Assembly (NCBI GenBank): GCA_041913505.1
Contig: JAYSFC010000048.1
Coordinates: forward strand, 1 to 25,253
DNA from: JAYSFC01 sp041913505
GTDB lineage: Bacteria > Pseudomonadota > Gammaproteobacteria > Burkholderiales > Burkholderiaceae_C
Length of the DNA stretch: 25,253 bases
Reading direction: 5' to 3'
Translations under genes and position numbers: made by a program
Part shown: piece after piece, positions 14,405 to 21,623 of the stretch
How positions within the stretch are numbered: the stretch's first letter is position 1
How the letters are laid out: every line of letters begins with the position of its first letter
Notes under the pieces: generated by a model
Databases searched by the model: none
Seen by the model: the letters and a program-made list of their open reading frames with translations, nothing else
What the model was told of the DNA's origin: nothing

Positions 14405-15799
14405 TTAAGTGCGGGCGGTCAGCGCGGCCAGCAACTGGCCGTGCACACCGCCGAAGCCGCCGTTGCTCATGCACACGATGTGGTCGCCGGGCTGCGCGGC
14501 CGCAGCGATCTGGGCCACCAGCGTGGGAATGTCGGCTGCCGTGCGACCTCGTGGCCCGAGCGGAGCCAAGGCGGCGGCGGCATCCCATTCCAGCCCGGCC
14601 GTGTGGCAGAACGCCAGATCGGCGGGCTCCAGCGCCCAGGGCAACTGGGCCTTCATGGCCCCCAGCTTCATCGTGTTGCTGCGCGGCTCGAAGGCGGCCA
14701 GGATGCGTTCACCGGGGGCGAGGCGGCGGCGCAGGCCGTCGAGCGTCGTGCGGATGGCGGTGGGGTGGTGGGCGAAGTCGTCGTAGACCGTCACGCCCCC
14801 CACGGTGCCACGCAGTTCCATGCGACGCTTCACGTTCTGGAACCGGCCCAATGCCTCGGCTGCCACAGCGGGCGCCACGCCGACATGCTGGGCCGCCGCG
14901 ATCGCCGCCAGTGCGTTGAGCTGGTTGTGCGTGCCCGAAAGCGGCCATTTCACGCGTGCAACCCCCTGTCCACGGTGCAGGACGTCGAACGCCTCCGGCG
15001 TGCCGAGGGCACTGAAATCGCTGTTGGCCGCGCCGAAGCTGCTGACTTCGCTCCAGCAGCCCTGGTGCAGCACGCGTGCCAGGCTCTCTTCGAGGCCGTT
15101 GCTCACGATGCGGCCCGAAGGGGGCACGGTGCGCACGAGGTGGTGGAACTGGCGCTCGATGGCCGCCAGGTCGTCGAAGATGTCCGCGTGGTCGAATTCC
15201 AGGTTGTTCAGGATGGCCGTGCGGGGCCGGTAGTGAACGAATTTGCTGCGTTTGTCGAAGAAGGCGGTGTCGTATTCGTCGGCCTCGATCACGAACAGAG
15301 GCCGGCCCGCCACGCGAGCGCCGCCGCCCAGGCGCGCCGAGATGCCGAAATCCAGCGGCACGCCACCCACGAGGAAGCCGGGAGCCAGCCCCGCGCATTC
15401 AAGAATCCAGGCCAGCATGGAGGTGGTGGTGGTTTTGCCGTGCGTGCCCGCCACCGCCAGCACATGGCGGCCCTGCAGCACGTGCTCGGCCAGCCACTGG
15501 GGGCCGCTGGTGTAGGCGGCGCCCGCATCCAGGATGGCTTCCATCAGCGGAAATTTCGGTGTGCCGTCCGCAAGGCGTGCCCGGCTCACCACGTTGCCGA
15601 TCACGAAGACATCGGGCCGCAGCGCCATCTGGTCGGCGCCGTAGCCCTCGATCAGTTCGATGCCCAGGGCGCGCAGCTGGTCACTCATGGGGGGGTAGAC
15701 GCCGGCATCGCAGCCCGTCACCCTGTGGCCCGCCTCGCGCGCCAGGGCGGCCAGCCCGCCCATGAAAGTGCCGCAGATGCCCAGGATATGTATATGCAT
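14405..15799 (-). CDS. mpl: UDP-N-acetylmuramate:L-alanyl-gamma-D-glutamyl-meso-diaminopimelate ligase
   Basis: 464 aa, the usual Mpl length. This cytoplasmic Mur ligase rejoins the recycled tripeptide L-Ala-gamma-D-Glu-meso-DAP to UDP-MurNAc using ATP, returning it to peptidoglycan synthesis. N-terminal HIHILGICGTFMGGLA is the Mpl-type Rossmann start (GICGTFMG distinguishes it from MurC). The P-loop GTHGKTTTT is at 118-126, EADEYDTAFFDKRSKF near 170-190, NNLEFDHADIF near 205 and the C-terminal-domain DDFAHHPTAI near 330. All ATP and metal residues are present. The ATG at 15799 lies 8 bases after a -10-like TAGAAT. It is convergent with the tolC-like gene and divergent from the hypothetical-tlpA pair. 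Its intact P-loop contrasts with the degenerate Mur modules in the protein at 6803-10069. Confidence 0.96.
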   Translation of the reverse strand: MHIHILGICGTFMGGLAALAREAGHRVTGCDAGVYPPMSDQLRALGIELIEGYGADQMALRPDVFVIGNVVSRARLADGTPKFPLMEAILDAGAAYTSGPQWLAEHVLQGRHVLAVAGTHGKTTTTSMLAWILECAGLAPGFLVGGVPLDFGISARLGGGARVAGRPLFVIEADEYDTAFFDKRSKFVHYRPRTAILNNLEFDHADIFDDLAAIERQFHHLVRTVPPSGRIVSNGLEESLARVLHQGCWSEVSSFGAANSDFSALGTPEAFDVLHRGQGVARVKWPLSGTHNQLNALAAIAAAQHVGVAPAVAAEALGRFQNVKRRMELRGTVGGVTVYDDFAHHPTAIRTTLDGLRRRLAPGERILAAFEPRSNTMKLGAMKAQLPWALEPADLAFCHTAGLEWDAAAALAPLGPRGRTAADIPTLVAQIAAAAQPGDHIVCMSNGGFGGVHGQLLAALTART

Positions 15800-15807
15800 G
15801 GGCGCCC

Positions 15808-15813
15808 ATTCTA
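15808..15813 (-). promoter_or_regulatory. Possible -10 box of mpl close to the start codon
   Basis: On the minus strand TAGAAT (15813 to 15808) ends 8 bases before the mpl ATG at 15799, so transcription from it would give an almost leaderless mRNA. No convincing -35 is seen at 16-18 bases. Confidence 0.3.
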
Positions 15814-15824
15814 CGTTTGCGAGC

Positions 15825-15877
15825 TTTAAGCCCTGCAGTGCTTATGAGCTGGGCGCGAGTAGCTATGAATTCAGGAG
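15825..15877. repeat. Possible degenerate Comamonadaceae intergenic repeat
   Basis: An imperfect palindrome centred on CTGCAG (TAAGC...GCTTA, 15827-15844) is followed by a GTAGCTATGAATT-type motif (15859-15871). From memory, Acidovorax-like genomes carry many intergenic elements with an AAGC-x-CTG-palindrome followed by TAGCTATGAA. A related GAGCTATGAAAA occurs upstream of lapG (about 12770-12781). Copy number cannot be tested here. Confidence 0.3.
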
Positions 15878-15964
15878 TTTTCGGGGAGCTATGGGCGAGG
15901 CTGTCATGCGCGGCGCCGGGGTTCGGGTCAGAATGGAAGTTTCCACCAAGCAGGGGGCCGCAAC

Positions 15965-16558
15965 ATGGACAACACCACCGCCGAGATCGCCAGCACCGCC
16001 GCCCGGCTGGTGGTGGAAGAAGGATTGGAATGGGGGGCCGCCAAGCGCCGGGCTGTCCGGGAACTGGGCCTGCCTACCCGTTCCGCGCTGCCGGACAACG
16101 ACCAGGTGGAGGATGCGGTGCGCGACTACATCGCGTTGTTCTGTGCGGACACCCAGCCCGGGGAGTTGCTGGCCCTGCGGCGCCTGGCCCTGGTCTGGAT
16201 GGAGCGGTTGGCGGCGTTCCGGCCGCACTTGGCGGGAGCCGTCTGGCATGGCACGGCGACGCGCCTGTCGGACATTTACCTGCAGCTGTTCTGCGACGAC
16301 CCCAAATCGGCCGAGATTGCACTCATCGACCACCACGTGGACTACGAGCCGCGCACGGTGACCGGGTTCCATGGCGAGAGCGTGGAGGCGTTGAGCCTGG
16401 GCGCGAGGTGCCCCGAACTCGGGGAAATGGTGGGGGTACACCTGCTGGTTTACGATCTGGACGATCTGCGCGGTGCGCTGCGCCCGGATTCCCGGGGGCG
16501 CGTGCCGCGCGGCGACATCGCGGCGGTCCGTAAGCTGCTGCAAGAGCCTGCGCAATGA
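15965..16558 (+). CDS. Conserved hypothetical protein upstream of tlpA
   Basis: 197 aa; ATG 15965 has AGGGGG seven bases upstream. Soluble, with no signal peptide or membrane segment. The N-terminal third is helical (AAKRRAVRELGLP, then an acidic segment). The middle carries GTATRLSDIYLQLF followed by DDPKSAEIALIDHHVDYEPR, which loosely recalls the G-x(n)-SDIDL pattern of nucleotidyltransferase folds, but the acidic pair is not convincing. I do not recognise the family with certainty; proteins of this kind have at times been mislabelled as Mur ligases, and no P-loop or Mur motif is present. It overlaps tlpA by 4 bases (ATGA, 16555-16558), so the two are co-translated, and it diverges from mpl. 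Confidence 0.85.
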   Translation: MDNTTAEIASTAARLVVEEGLEWGAAKRRAVRELGLPTRSALPDNDQVEDAVRDYIALFCADTQPGELLALRRLALVWMERLAAFRPHLAGAVWHGTATRLSDIYLQLFCDDPKSAEIALIDHHVDYEPRTVTGFHGESVEALSLGARCPELGEMVGVHLLVYDLDDLRGALRPDSRGRVPRGDIAAVRKLLQEPAQ

Positions 16559-17127
16559 ACGATTCCCCGTCCTCCCTCCCTGCAAACCCCGCGGCTGCCC
16601 AGGATCCGCAGCGTCGGCGCTGGCTCTTCGCCGGGGTCGCGGCCGCCGCGGCCCTGGGGGGGGGCGGTCTGGCGTGGTGGCGTTTCCAGCCCCATGGCGT
16701 GGCGGACGGGGCTGAGCAAGCCTTGTGGGGGCAAACCTTCACGACCCCCGATGGGGCTGCGCTGGCCATGGAGGCTTTCCGCGGCAAGCCCCTGCTGGTG
16801 AACTTCTGGGCCACCTGGTGCCCTCCGTGCGTGGAGGAACTGCCCCTGTTGAACCGATTCTTCGGTGAGCACCAGGCGCGGGGCTGGCAGGTGGTTGGCC
16901 TGGCCATCGATCAGCCTTCGGCCGTTCGCAAGTTCCTCGCGCGGCTGCCGCTGGATTTCCCCGTGGGCATGGCGGGCATGGGGGGCACGGAGCTGGGCCG
17001 CGCATTGGGTAATCTTCAGGGGGGATTGCCCTTCACGGTGCTTCTGGGAGCGAACGGCCGGGTTGTGCACCGTAAAATGGGGCAATTAACCGCTGACGAT
17101 CTGACCCAGTGGAGTCGCCTGGGTTGA
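16555..17127 (+). CDS. TlpA-family membrane-anchored thiol-disulfide oxidoreductase
   Basis: 190 aa. An N-terminal membrane anchor (about 23-42, after an RRR positive patch) is followed by a thioredoxin fold facing the periplasm. The active site WATWCPPC (Cys89, Cys92) is the TlpA/ResA type; KPLLVNFWA precedes it, and a late LPFTVLL segment gives the cis-Pro. Length and layout fit TlpA/ResA/DsbE-like reductases that reduce cysteines in periplasmic proteins such as apocytochromes; the actual client is unknown. The ATG overlaps the preceding stop (ATGA), implying coupling. A weak hairpin follows, then the accB leader. Confidence 0.92.
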   Translation: MNDSPSSLPANPAAAQDPQRRRWLFAGVAAAAALGGGGLAWWRFQPHGVADGAEQALWGQTFTTPDGAALAMEAFRGKPLLVNFWATWCPPCVEELPLLNRFFGEHQARGWQVVGLAIDQPSAVRKFLARLPLDFPVGMAGMGGTELGRALGNLQGGLPFTVLLGANGRVVHRKMGQLTADDLTQWSRLG

Positions 17128-17130
17128 TGA

Positions 17131-17155
17131 AGATCAGGCGACGCGCCCGATCTTT
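17131..17155 (+). terminator. Weak terminator-like hairpin after tlpA
   Basis: AGATCAGGCG (17131-17140) pairs with CGCCCGATCT (17144-17153) with one mismatch and a 3-base loop, followed by only a short T-run (CTTTCAC). Some read-through into accBC is likely. Confidence 0.4.
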
Positions 17156-17165
17156 CACTCCGACG

Positions 17166-17228
17166 TTGATCAAAAAAGCGCTGCAAAAACTGAAATAGGG
17201 TGAAATTGGAGTAAATTCGCGCCCTATT
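17166..17228 (+). promoter_or_regulatory. accB leader: AT-rich promoter region with inverted repeat
   Basis: The 125-base gap before accB is AT-rich relative to its surroundings. TTGATC (17166-17171) could be a -35, with only weak -10 candidates (GAAATA near 17192). AATAGGGTG (17194-17202) pairs with CGCCCTATT (17220-17228; one G-T pair) around a 17-base loop. It could be an operator or leader hairpin. accBC is known to be regulated at this position in other bacteria; the mechanism here is not shown. Confidence 0.35.
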
Positions 17229-17252
17229 CCGTTTTTAGCCGTTGGAGCTCCC

Positions 17253-17708
17253 ATGGATTTGCGAAAACTCAAGACCTTGATCGACCTGGTGTCCGAGTCG
17301 AATGTGTCGGAACTGGAAATCACCGAGGCCGAGGGTAAGGTACGCATCGTCAAGAGTGGCGGCGCCGTTGTGCAGCAGTTTGTGGCGGCCCCTGTCCAGG
17401 CTCCCGTGGCCCAGACACCGGCGGCGGCTGCTCCCGTGGCGGAGCTGCCGGCCCCCGCCGCAGCCGCCCCATCTGGCCACGTGGTCAAGTCGCCCATGGT
17501 GGGCACTTTCTACCGCGCTGCCAGCCCGGGCGCCAAGCCCTACGTCGAGGTGGGCAGCCAGGTCAAGGAAGGCGACACCATCTGCATCATCGAGGCCATG
17601 AAGATCCTCAACGAGATCGAGGCCGACAAGTCGGGCACCGTGACCCGCATCCTTGGCGAGAACGGCCAGGCCGTGGAGTATGGCCAGCCGCTGTTCGTGA
17701 TCGAGTGA
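17253..17708 (+). CDS. accB: Acetyl-CoA carboxylase biotin carboxyl carrier protein
   Basis: 151 aa. AccB carries covalently bound biotin between biotin carboxylase (AccC) and the carboxyltransferase in the first step of fatty acid synthesis. The N-terminal segment MDLRKLKTLIDLVSES and VSELEITEAEGKVRI is the conserved AccB start. An Ala/Pro-rich linker covers about 45-75. The biotinyl domain contains SPMVGTFYRAASPGAKPYVEVG, the modification site EAMKI with Lys117, and the C-terminal GQPLFVIE. Length is normal. It is followed by accC after 177 bases, an unusually long gap holding a hairpin. Confidence 0.97.
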   Translation: MDLRKLKTLIDLVSESNVSELEITEAEGKVRIVKSGGAVVQQFVAAPVQAPVAQTPAAAAPVAELPAPAAAAPSGHVVKSPMVGTFYRAASPGAKPYVEVGSQVKEGDTICIIEAMKILNEIEADKSGTVTRILGENGQAVEYGQPLFVIE

Positions 17709-17742
17709 TGAGGAGCAGCCCCCTGGGCGGCTGCGCCGCTTC

Positions 17743-17771
17743 CCCCTTTTTCCGGCGCTCGCTGGAAGGGG
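17743..17771. repeat. Hairpin-forming element between accB and accC
   Basis: CCCC-TTTTT-CCGGC (17743-17756) folds onto GCTGGAAGGGG (17761-17771) around a GCTC loop, with G-T pairs or a T bulge in the middle. The flanking GGCGGCTGCGCCGCTTCCCCC has the look of GC-rich intergenic elements common in Comamonadaceae. There is no T-tract after the stem. It may stabilise or process the accBC transcript. Confidence 0.4.
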
Positions 17772-17885
17772 AGGCGATGCCTGTGCCGGCTCGGGGTGTT
17801 GGCGGCCCTTGCGCGGCACCTGCCGGCAGGGCGGCGCGTCAGTTTCATGCGTCGCGGTTCGCGCGATGCGTCATGGACAACCGAT

Positions 17886-19235
17886 ATGTTTAAAAAAATC
17901 CTCGTCGCCAACCGCGGCGAAATCGCCCTTCGCATACAGCGCGCATGCCGCGAACTGGGTGTGAAGGCCGTGATGGTCTACTCCGAGGCCGATCGCGACG
18001 CCAAGTACGTCAAGTTGGCCGAAGAGGCTGTCTGCATCGGCCCGGCGCCCTCGCCCCTGTCGTACCTCAACATGCCCGCGATCATCTCGGCAGCCGAGGT
18101 GACCGATGCCGAGGCCATTCACCCCGGCTATGGCTTTCTTTCCGAGAACGCCGATTTTGCCGAGCGCGTCGAGCAAAGCGGCTTCCAGTTCATCGGCCCC
18201 ACGCCCGAGTCGATCCGCATCATGGGCGACAAGGTGTCGGCCAAGCAGGCCATGATCCGCGCGGGGGTGCCCTGCGTGCCTGGCTCTGATGGCGAACTGC
18301 CCGACGATCCGGTGCAGATCCGGCGCATCGCCAAGTCGGTCGGCTATCCCGTCATCATCAAGGCGGCGGGCGGCGGCGGCGGCCGCGGCATGCGCGTGGT
18401 TCACACCGAGGCTGCACTCGTGAACGCCGTGCAGATGACCAAGGCCGAGGCGGGCGCTGCGTTCGGAAATCCGTCGGTGTACATGGAGAAGTACCTCCAG
18501 AACCCGCGCCACATCGAGATCCAGGTGCTGGCCGACAAGTATCGCAACGCCGTGTACTTGGGCGAGCGCGACTGCTCCATGCAGCGCCGCCACCAGAAGG
18601 TGATCGAGGAGGCGCCAGCCCCCGGCATTCCGCGCAAGCTCATCGAGAAGATCGGCGATCGCTGCGTGGCCGCCTGCAAGAAGATCGGCTACCGCGGCGC
18701 GGGCACATTCGAGTTCCTGTACGAAAACGGCGAGTTCTACTTCATCGAGATGAACACGCGCGTGCAGGTGGAGCACCCGGTGACCGAGTGGATCACGGGC
18801 GTGGATATCGTGAAGACGCAGATCATGGTCGCAGCGGGCGAGAAGCTGCCCTTCACCCAGCGCCAGATCGAGATTCGTGGCCACGCCATCGAATGCCGCG
18901 TGAACGCGGAGGATCCATACAAGTTCACCCCCTCGCCGGGCCGCATCACCATGTGGCATGCGCCGGGTGGCCCCGGGGTGCGCGTGGATTCGCATGCCTA
19001 CAACAACTACTTCGTACCGCCGAACTACGACTCGATGATCGGCAAGATCATCGTGCATGGCGATACGCGCGAGCAGGCGCTGGCGCGCATGCGCACGGCG
19101 CTGTCCGAGACGGTGATCGAGGGCATCAACACCAATGTGCCGCTGCATGCCGAACTCATGGTGGACGCCAAGTTCGTCGCGGGCGGCACCAACATCCACT
19201 ACCTGGAAGAGTGGCTGTCGCAGCACAAGCGCTGA
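17886..19235 (+). CDS. accC: Acetyl-CoA carboxylase biotin carboxylase subunit
   Basis: 449 aa from ATG 17886, the same length as E. coli AccC. The frame is open to 17796, but MFKKILVANRGEIALRI is the family's invariant start. It carboxylates AccB-bound biotin with ATP and bicarbonate. Visible motifs: HPGYGFLSENADFA, the ATP-grasp glycine loop KAAGGGGGRGMRVV (about 159-172), RDCSMQRRHQKVIEEAPAP, and the catalytic/metal segment EMNTRVQVEHPVTE near 288-301, with C-terminal YDSMIGKIIVHG. All key residues are intact. The start codon has no clear ribosome-binding site. An intrinsic terminator follows, before prmA. Confidence 0.98.
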   Translation: MFKKILVANRGEIALRIQRACRELGVKAVMVYSEADRDAKYVKLAEEAVCIGPAPSPLSYLNMPAIISAAEVTDAEAIHPGYGFLSENADFAERVEQSGFQFIGPTPESIRIMGDKVSAKQAMIRAGVPCVPGSDGELPDDPVQIRRIAKSVGYPVIIKAAGGGGGRGMRVVHTEAALVNAVQMTKAEAGAAFGNPSVYMEKYLQNPRHIEIQVLADKYRNAVYLGERDCSMQRRHQKVIEEAPAPGIPRKLIEKIGDRCVAACKKIGYRGAGTFEFLYENGEFYFIEMNTRVQVEHPVTEWITGVDIVKTQIMVAAGEKLPFTQRQIEIRGHAIECRVNAEDPYKFTPSPGRITMWHAPGGPGVRVDSHAYNNYFVPPNYDSMIGKIIVHGDTREQALARMRTALSETVIEGINTNVPLHAELMVDAKFVAGGTNIHYLEEWLSQHKR

Positions 19236-19262
19236 TTCTTCGGTGCCTGTCGCACATCCCAT

Positions 19263-19293
19263 GCTGGCCTTCGGCAACGGAGGCCAGCTTTTT
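19263..19293 (+). terminator. Rho-independent terminator between accC and prmA
   Basis: An 11-bp stem, 19263-19273 against 19278-19288 with one G-T pair, is capped by a GCAA (GNRA) tetraloop and followed by TTTTT (19289-19293). It lies 27 bases after the accC stop and 31 before the prmA start, so it should end or attenuate the accBC transcript. Confidence 0.85.
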
Positions 19294-19324
19294 CGTTTGG
19301 CAAGACCCGAAAGGAACCCCCCCC

Positions 19325-20212
19325 ATGTTTGAGCTGAGCCTGCTGTGCCCGGAGGACCGGGTCGAAGACCTGAGCGAGGCCCTCGACGCGCTCGATGCGT
19401 TGAGCGTATCGGTGGAAGACGCCGACGCGCAGACCGAGGCCGAGCAGGCCCTGTTCGGCGAGCCCGGCATGCCGCCGCCCAAGGATGGCTGGCAGCGCAG
19501 CCGCGTCGTCGCGTTGTTTGCCGAAGAAATGGCCGCGCGGGATGCGCAGCAGCTGCTGCAGGTGCAGGATTTCTTCGAGGGCTGCAAGGTTCTGGGCATT
19601 GCGGCGGTGCAGGACCAAGACTGGGTGCGCCTCACGCAGTCCCAGTTTGCGCCCGTGGACATCACGCCCGATTTCTGGATCGTGCCGACCTGGCATGAGC
19701 TGCCGCCGCAGGCTCGCACGAGCATCCGCCTGGATCCGGGCCTGGCCTTCGGCACGGGGACCCATCCCACGACCCGCATGTGCCTGCGCTGGATCGCGCG
19801 CCGGGGCTCCGGGGCGTCGCTGGGCCGTGTGCTCGACTATGGCTGCGGCTCGGGCATCCTGGCCATCGGCGCGGCGAAGTTCGGGGCGGTGGACATCGAT
19901 GCCGTGGACATCGACCCCGCCGCTGTGGAGTCCACACGGCTCAATGCGCAGGCCAACGGCGTGCAACTGCGCGCGGGCCTGCCCGACCAGCTGGCGGGGC
20001 CCTATCAGACCGTGCTGGCCAACATCCTGGCCACGCCGCTCAAGGTTTTGGCGCCGCTCTTGTGTTCCTATGTGGCAGAGGGTGGGCATCTCGTTCTGGC
20101 GGGCATTCTGGAGCGGCAGGCTGACGAGCTCAAGCAGGCCTATGCACCCTGGCTGCCGCTCGAGGTGGCGGACAGCGAGGATGGCTGGATCCTCATGACG
20201 GCTGCGCGTTGA
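19325..20212 (+). CDS. prmA: Ribosomal protein L11 methyltransferase
   Basis: 295 aa from ATG 19325, preceded by AAGGAA 8 bases upstream; the longer open frame overlaps accC and is not used. PrmA trimethylates lysines and the N-terminus of L11 using S-adenosylmethionine. The N-terminal substrate-recognition domain (MFELSLLCPEDRVEDLSEAL, about 1-100) is followed by LDPGLAFGTGTHPTTRMCL, the SAM-binding VLDYGCGSGILAIGAAKFG and DIDPAAVESTRLNA, and the NPPY-like position reading ANILATPL, as usual for PrmA. Length is typical. It follows accC after a terminator and precedes the zinc-ribbon gene, a common betaproteobacterial order. Confidence 0.97.
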   Translation: MFELSLLCPEDRVEDLSEALDALDALSVSVEDADAQTEAEQALFGEPGMPPPKDGWQRSRVVALFAEEMAARDAQQLLQVQDFFEGCKVLGIAAVQDQDWVRLTQSQFAPVDITPDFWIVPTWHELPPQARTSIRLDPGLAFGTGTHPTTRMCLRWIARRGSGASLGRVLDYGCGSGILAIGAAKFGAVDIDAVDIDPAAVESTRLNAQANGVQLRAGLPDQLAGPYQTVLANILATPLKVLAPLLCSYVAEGGHLVLAGILERQADELKQAYAPWLPLEVADSEDGWILMTAAR

Positions 20213-20259
20213 TGGGCGCGAGGGGGTGAAGGCCCAGGAGGCCGCTGCATGCACGCCCC

Positions 20260-20265
20260 TACAAT
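20260..20265 (+). promoter_or_regulatory. Possible -10 box just upstream of the DUF3426 gene
   Basis: TACAAT ends 9 bases before the ATG at 20275, so a transcript from it would be leaderless or nearly so. No good -35 is visible, and the gene has no Shine-Dalgarno at normal distance. Confidence 0.3.
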
Positions 20266-20274
20266 TGGCAATCG

Positions 20275-21549
20275 ATGAGCCAGATCACCTGTTGCCCTTC
20301 CTGTGGGACGAAGTTCAAGGTCGTTGCCGATCAGTTGCGCATCTCCGAGGGCTGGGTGCGTTGTGGCCATTGCAAGGAGATCTTTGACGCCACGGCCCAT
20401 TTGCTGGCTGTGGCTGCGCCGGAATCCCTGCTACCAGAGTTCCCGTTGGACCAGGGGCAGGAGCCCCGCAGGGAGCCACCCCCATCGGCTCCCATCGCAA
20501 CAGCCACGCCTGTTGCTTCAGGGCCGGCGATGCTGGAGGTGCCCAATTCCCGAGTCCCCGCCTTTCTGGAGACATCGGCCCCTGAGCCTGGGCTGCTGCA
20601 TGATGCGGAAGCGGTGTTCCGATGGCTCGATCGCGAAGCGCAAGAGCCTGCCGATGCGGCGGCACTGCCGGACGCGCTGCCCCAGGGCTTGGCGCCGCTG
20701 CCGCAGGAGGTTGTGCGTGTAGATGAGCGTGTAGCGGAAGTGCCTCTGGAGCCTGCGCCGGAACCACAGCCCGTGTCCGCGTTGGAGCCTCCGTTGGAAC
20801 TCAGCGGGTACGAGTTGCCCTTTGCAGAGTTGCGCGATGAGGCCACGGATGAGCCGCAGAATCCGGGGGAGGATGCACAGCGGCTTCCTGAGAATGACGA
20901 TGCCTTGGGCGCCGCCACGGATGTTCCTGGCATGCCGGTGGAGGATAGCCTGGGTGGGGCTGCGGCGCCTATGGTGCTGCCTCTGCGGCAGGCCTCTGAC
21001 GAGGAGGAGGATGAGCTGCCGCAGCTGCAGCCCGTGCCTGGCTTTGTGCGGGCCGCCCGACGCAAGGCGTTCTGGCATAGCGCGGGTGTGCGGGTTCTGT
21101 TGCTGTTGCTTGGCTTGGTGCTGGCGGGTGCCATGGCGGCGCAGATTGCTCTGCACGAACGGGACTACCTGGCCGCGTGGGAGCCGCGCTTGCGCCCCTT
21201 GCTGTCCACGGCATGCGCCGCGCTGGACTGCACGATCGGGCCCCGCAGGGACATCGCTGCCGTGGTCATTGACAGCTCGGGGTTCAGCAAGGCCGCACGC
21301 GGCGATGCCTACCAGCTAAGTCTGACGCTCAAGAACCGTGCGGTCACGGCCGTGGCTTTGCCTGCGGTGGAGCTCACGTTGACCGACGCGCAAGAGCAGG
21401 TCGTGCTCCGCCGGGTGCTGCTGCCGGCCGAGTTTGGCGCGCCCGCCGAACTGGCGGCCCAGGGTGAATGGAGCGGCAATGTGTCCGTCGTGCTGGCAGG
21501 GCCCGCGCTGAAGCTTGCAGGCTACCGCGTGCTGGCGTTCTATCCCTGA
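20275..21549 (+). CDS. Zinc-ribbon and DUF3426 domain membrane protein
   Basis: 424 aa. The N-terminus is an MJ0042-type zinc ribbon: CPSC (Cys7, Cys10) and CGHC (Cys30, Cys33) around KFKVVADQLRISEGWVRC. Residues about 45-260 are acidic, Pro/Glu-rich and probably disordered. One membrane segment follows (about 271-290, VLLLLLGLVLAGAMAAQIAL), then a C-terminal DUF3426 domain (about 300-424) with paired Cys (ACAALDC), LTLKNRA and VELTLTDAQEQVVLRR, ending LAGYRVLAFYP. Cytoplasmic zinc ribbon and periplasmic DUF3426 are the expected topology. Function is unknown across the family. It follows prmA by 62 bases and ends at a strong terminator. Confidence 0.93.
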   Translation: MSQITCCPSCGTKFKVVADQLRISEGWVRCGHCKEIFDATAHLLAVAAPESLLPEFPLDQGQEPRREPPPSAPIATATPVASGPAMLEVPNSRVPAFLETSAPEPGLLHDAEAVFRWLDREAQEPADAAALPDALPQGLAPLPQEVVRVDERVAEVPLEPAPEPQPVSALEPPLELSGYELPFAELRDEATDEPQNPGEDAQRLPENDDALGAATDVPGMPVEDSLGGAAAPMVLPLRQASDEEEDELPQLQPVPGFVRAARRKAFWHSAGVRVLLLLLGLVLAGAMAAQIALHERDYLAAWEPRLRPLLSTACAALDCTIGPRRDIAAVVIDSSGFSKAARGDAYQLSLTLKNRAVTAVALPAVELTLTDAQEQVVLRRVLLPAEFGAPAELAAQGEWSGNVSVVLAGPALKLAGYRVLAFYP

Positions 21550-21557
21550 GGATTGGC

Positions 21558-21602
21558 AACCCGGGCGATGGTCGCATGGCGGCACCCGGGGTTTTTCTTT
21601 TT
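21558..21602 (+). terminator. Rho-independent terminator after the DUF3426 gene
   Basis: AACCCGGG (21558-21565) pairs with CCCGGGGTT (21585-21593) with a single bulged G, and the T-tract TTTTTCTTTTT (21592-21602) follows. It begins 9 bases after the stop codon. Confidence 0.82.
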
Positions 21603-21623
21603 ATTGACTCATTGGACTGAGAA

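Noticed and set aside
14441..15829. 462-codon plus-strand open frame opposite mpl
   Set aside because: The minus strand encodes an unmistakable complete Mpl; the plus frame shows no protein signature.
15965..16558. Mur ligase or UDP-N-acetylmuramate-alanine ligase
   Set aside because: Only 197 residues, with no P-loop or Mur motif; such a label would be an annotation error spread from neighbouring mpl.
17871..19277. 468-codon minus-strand open frame opposite accC
   Set aside because: Antisense of the highly conserved accC; His/Arg/Leu-rich composition is a codon-bias artefact.
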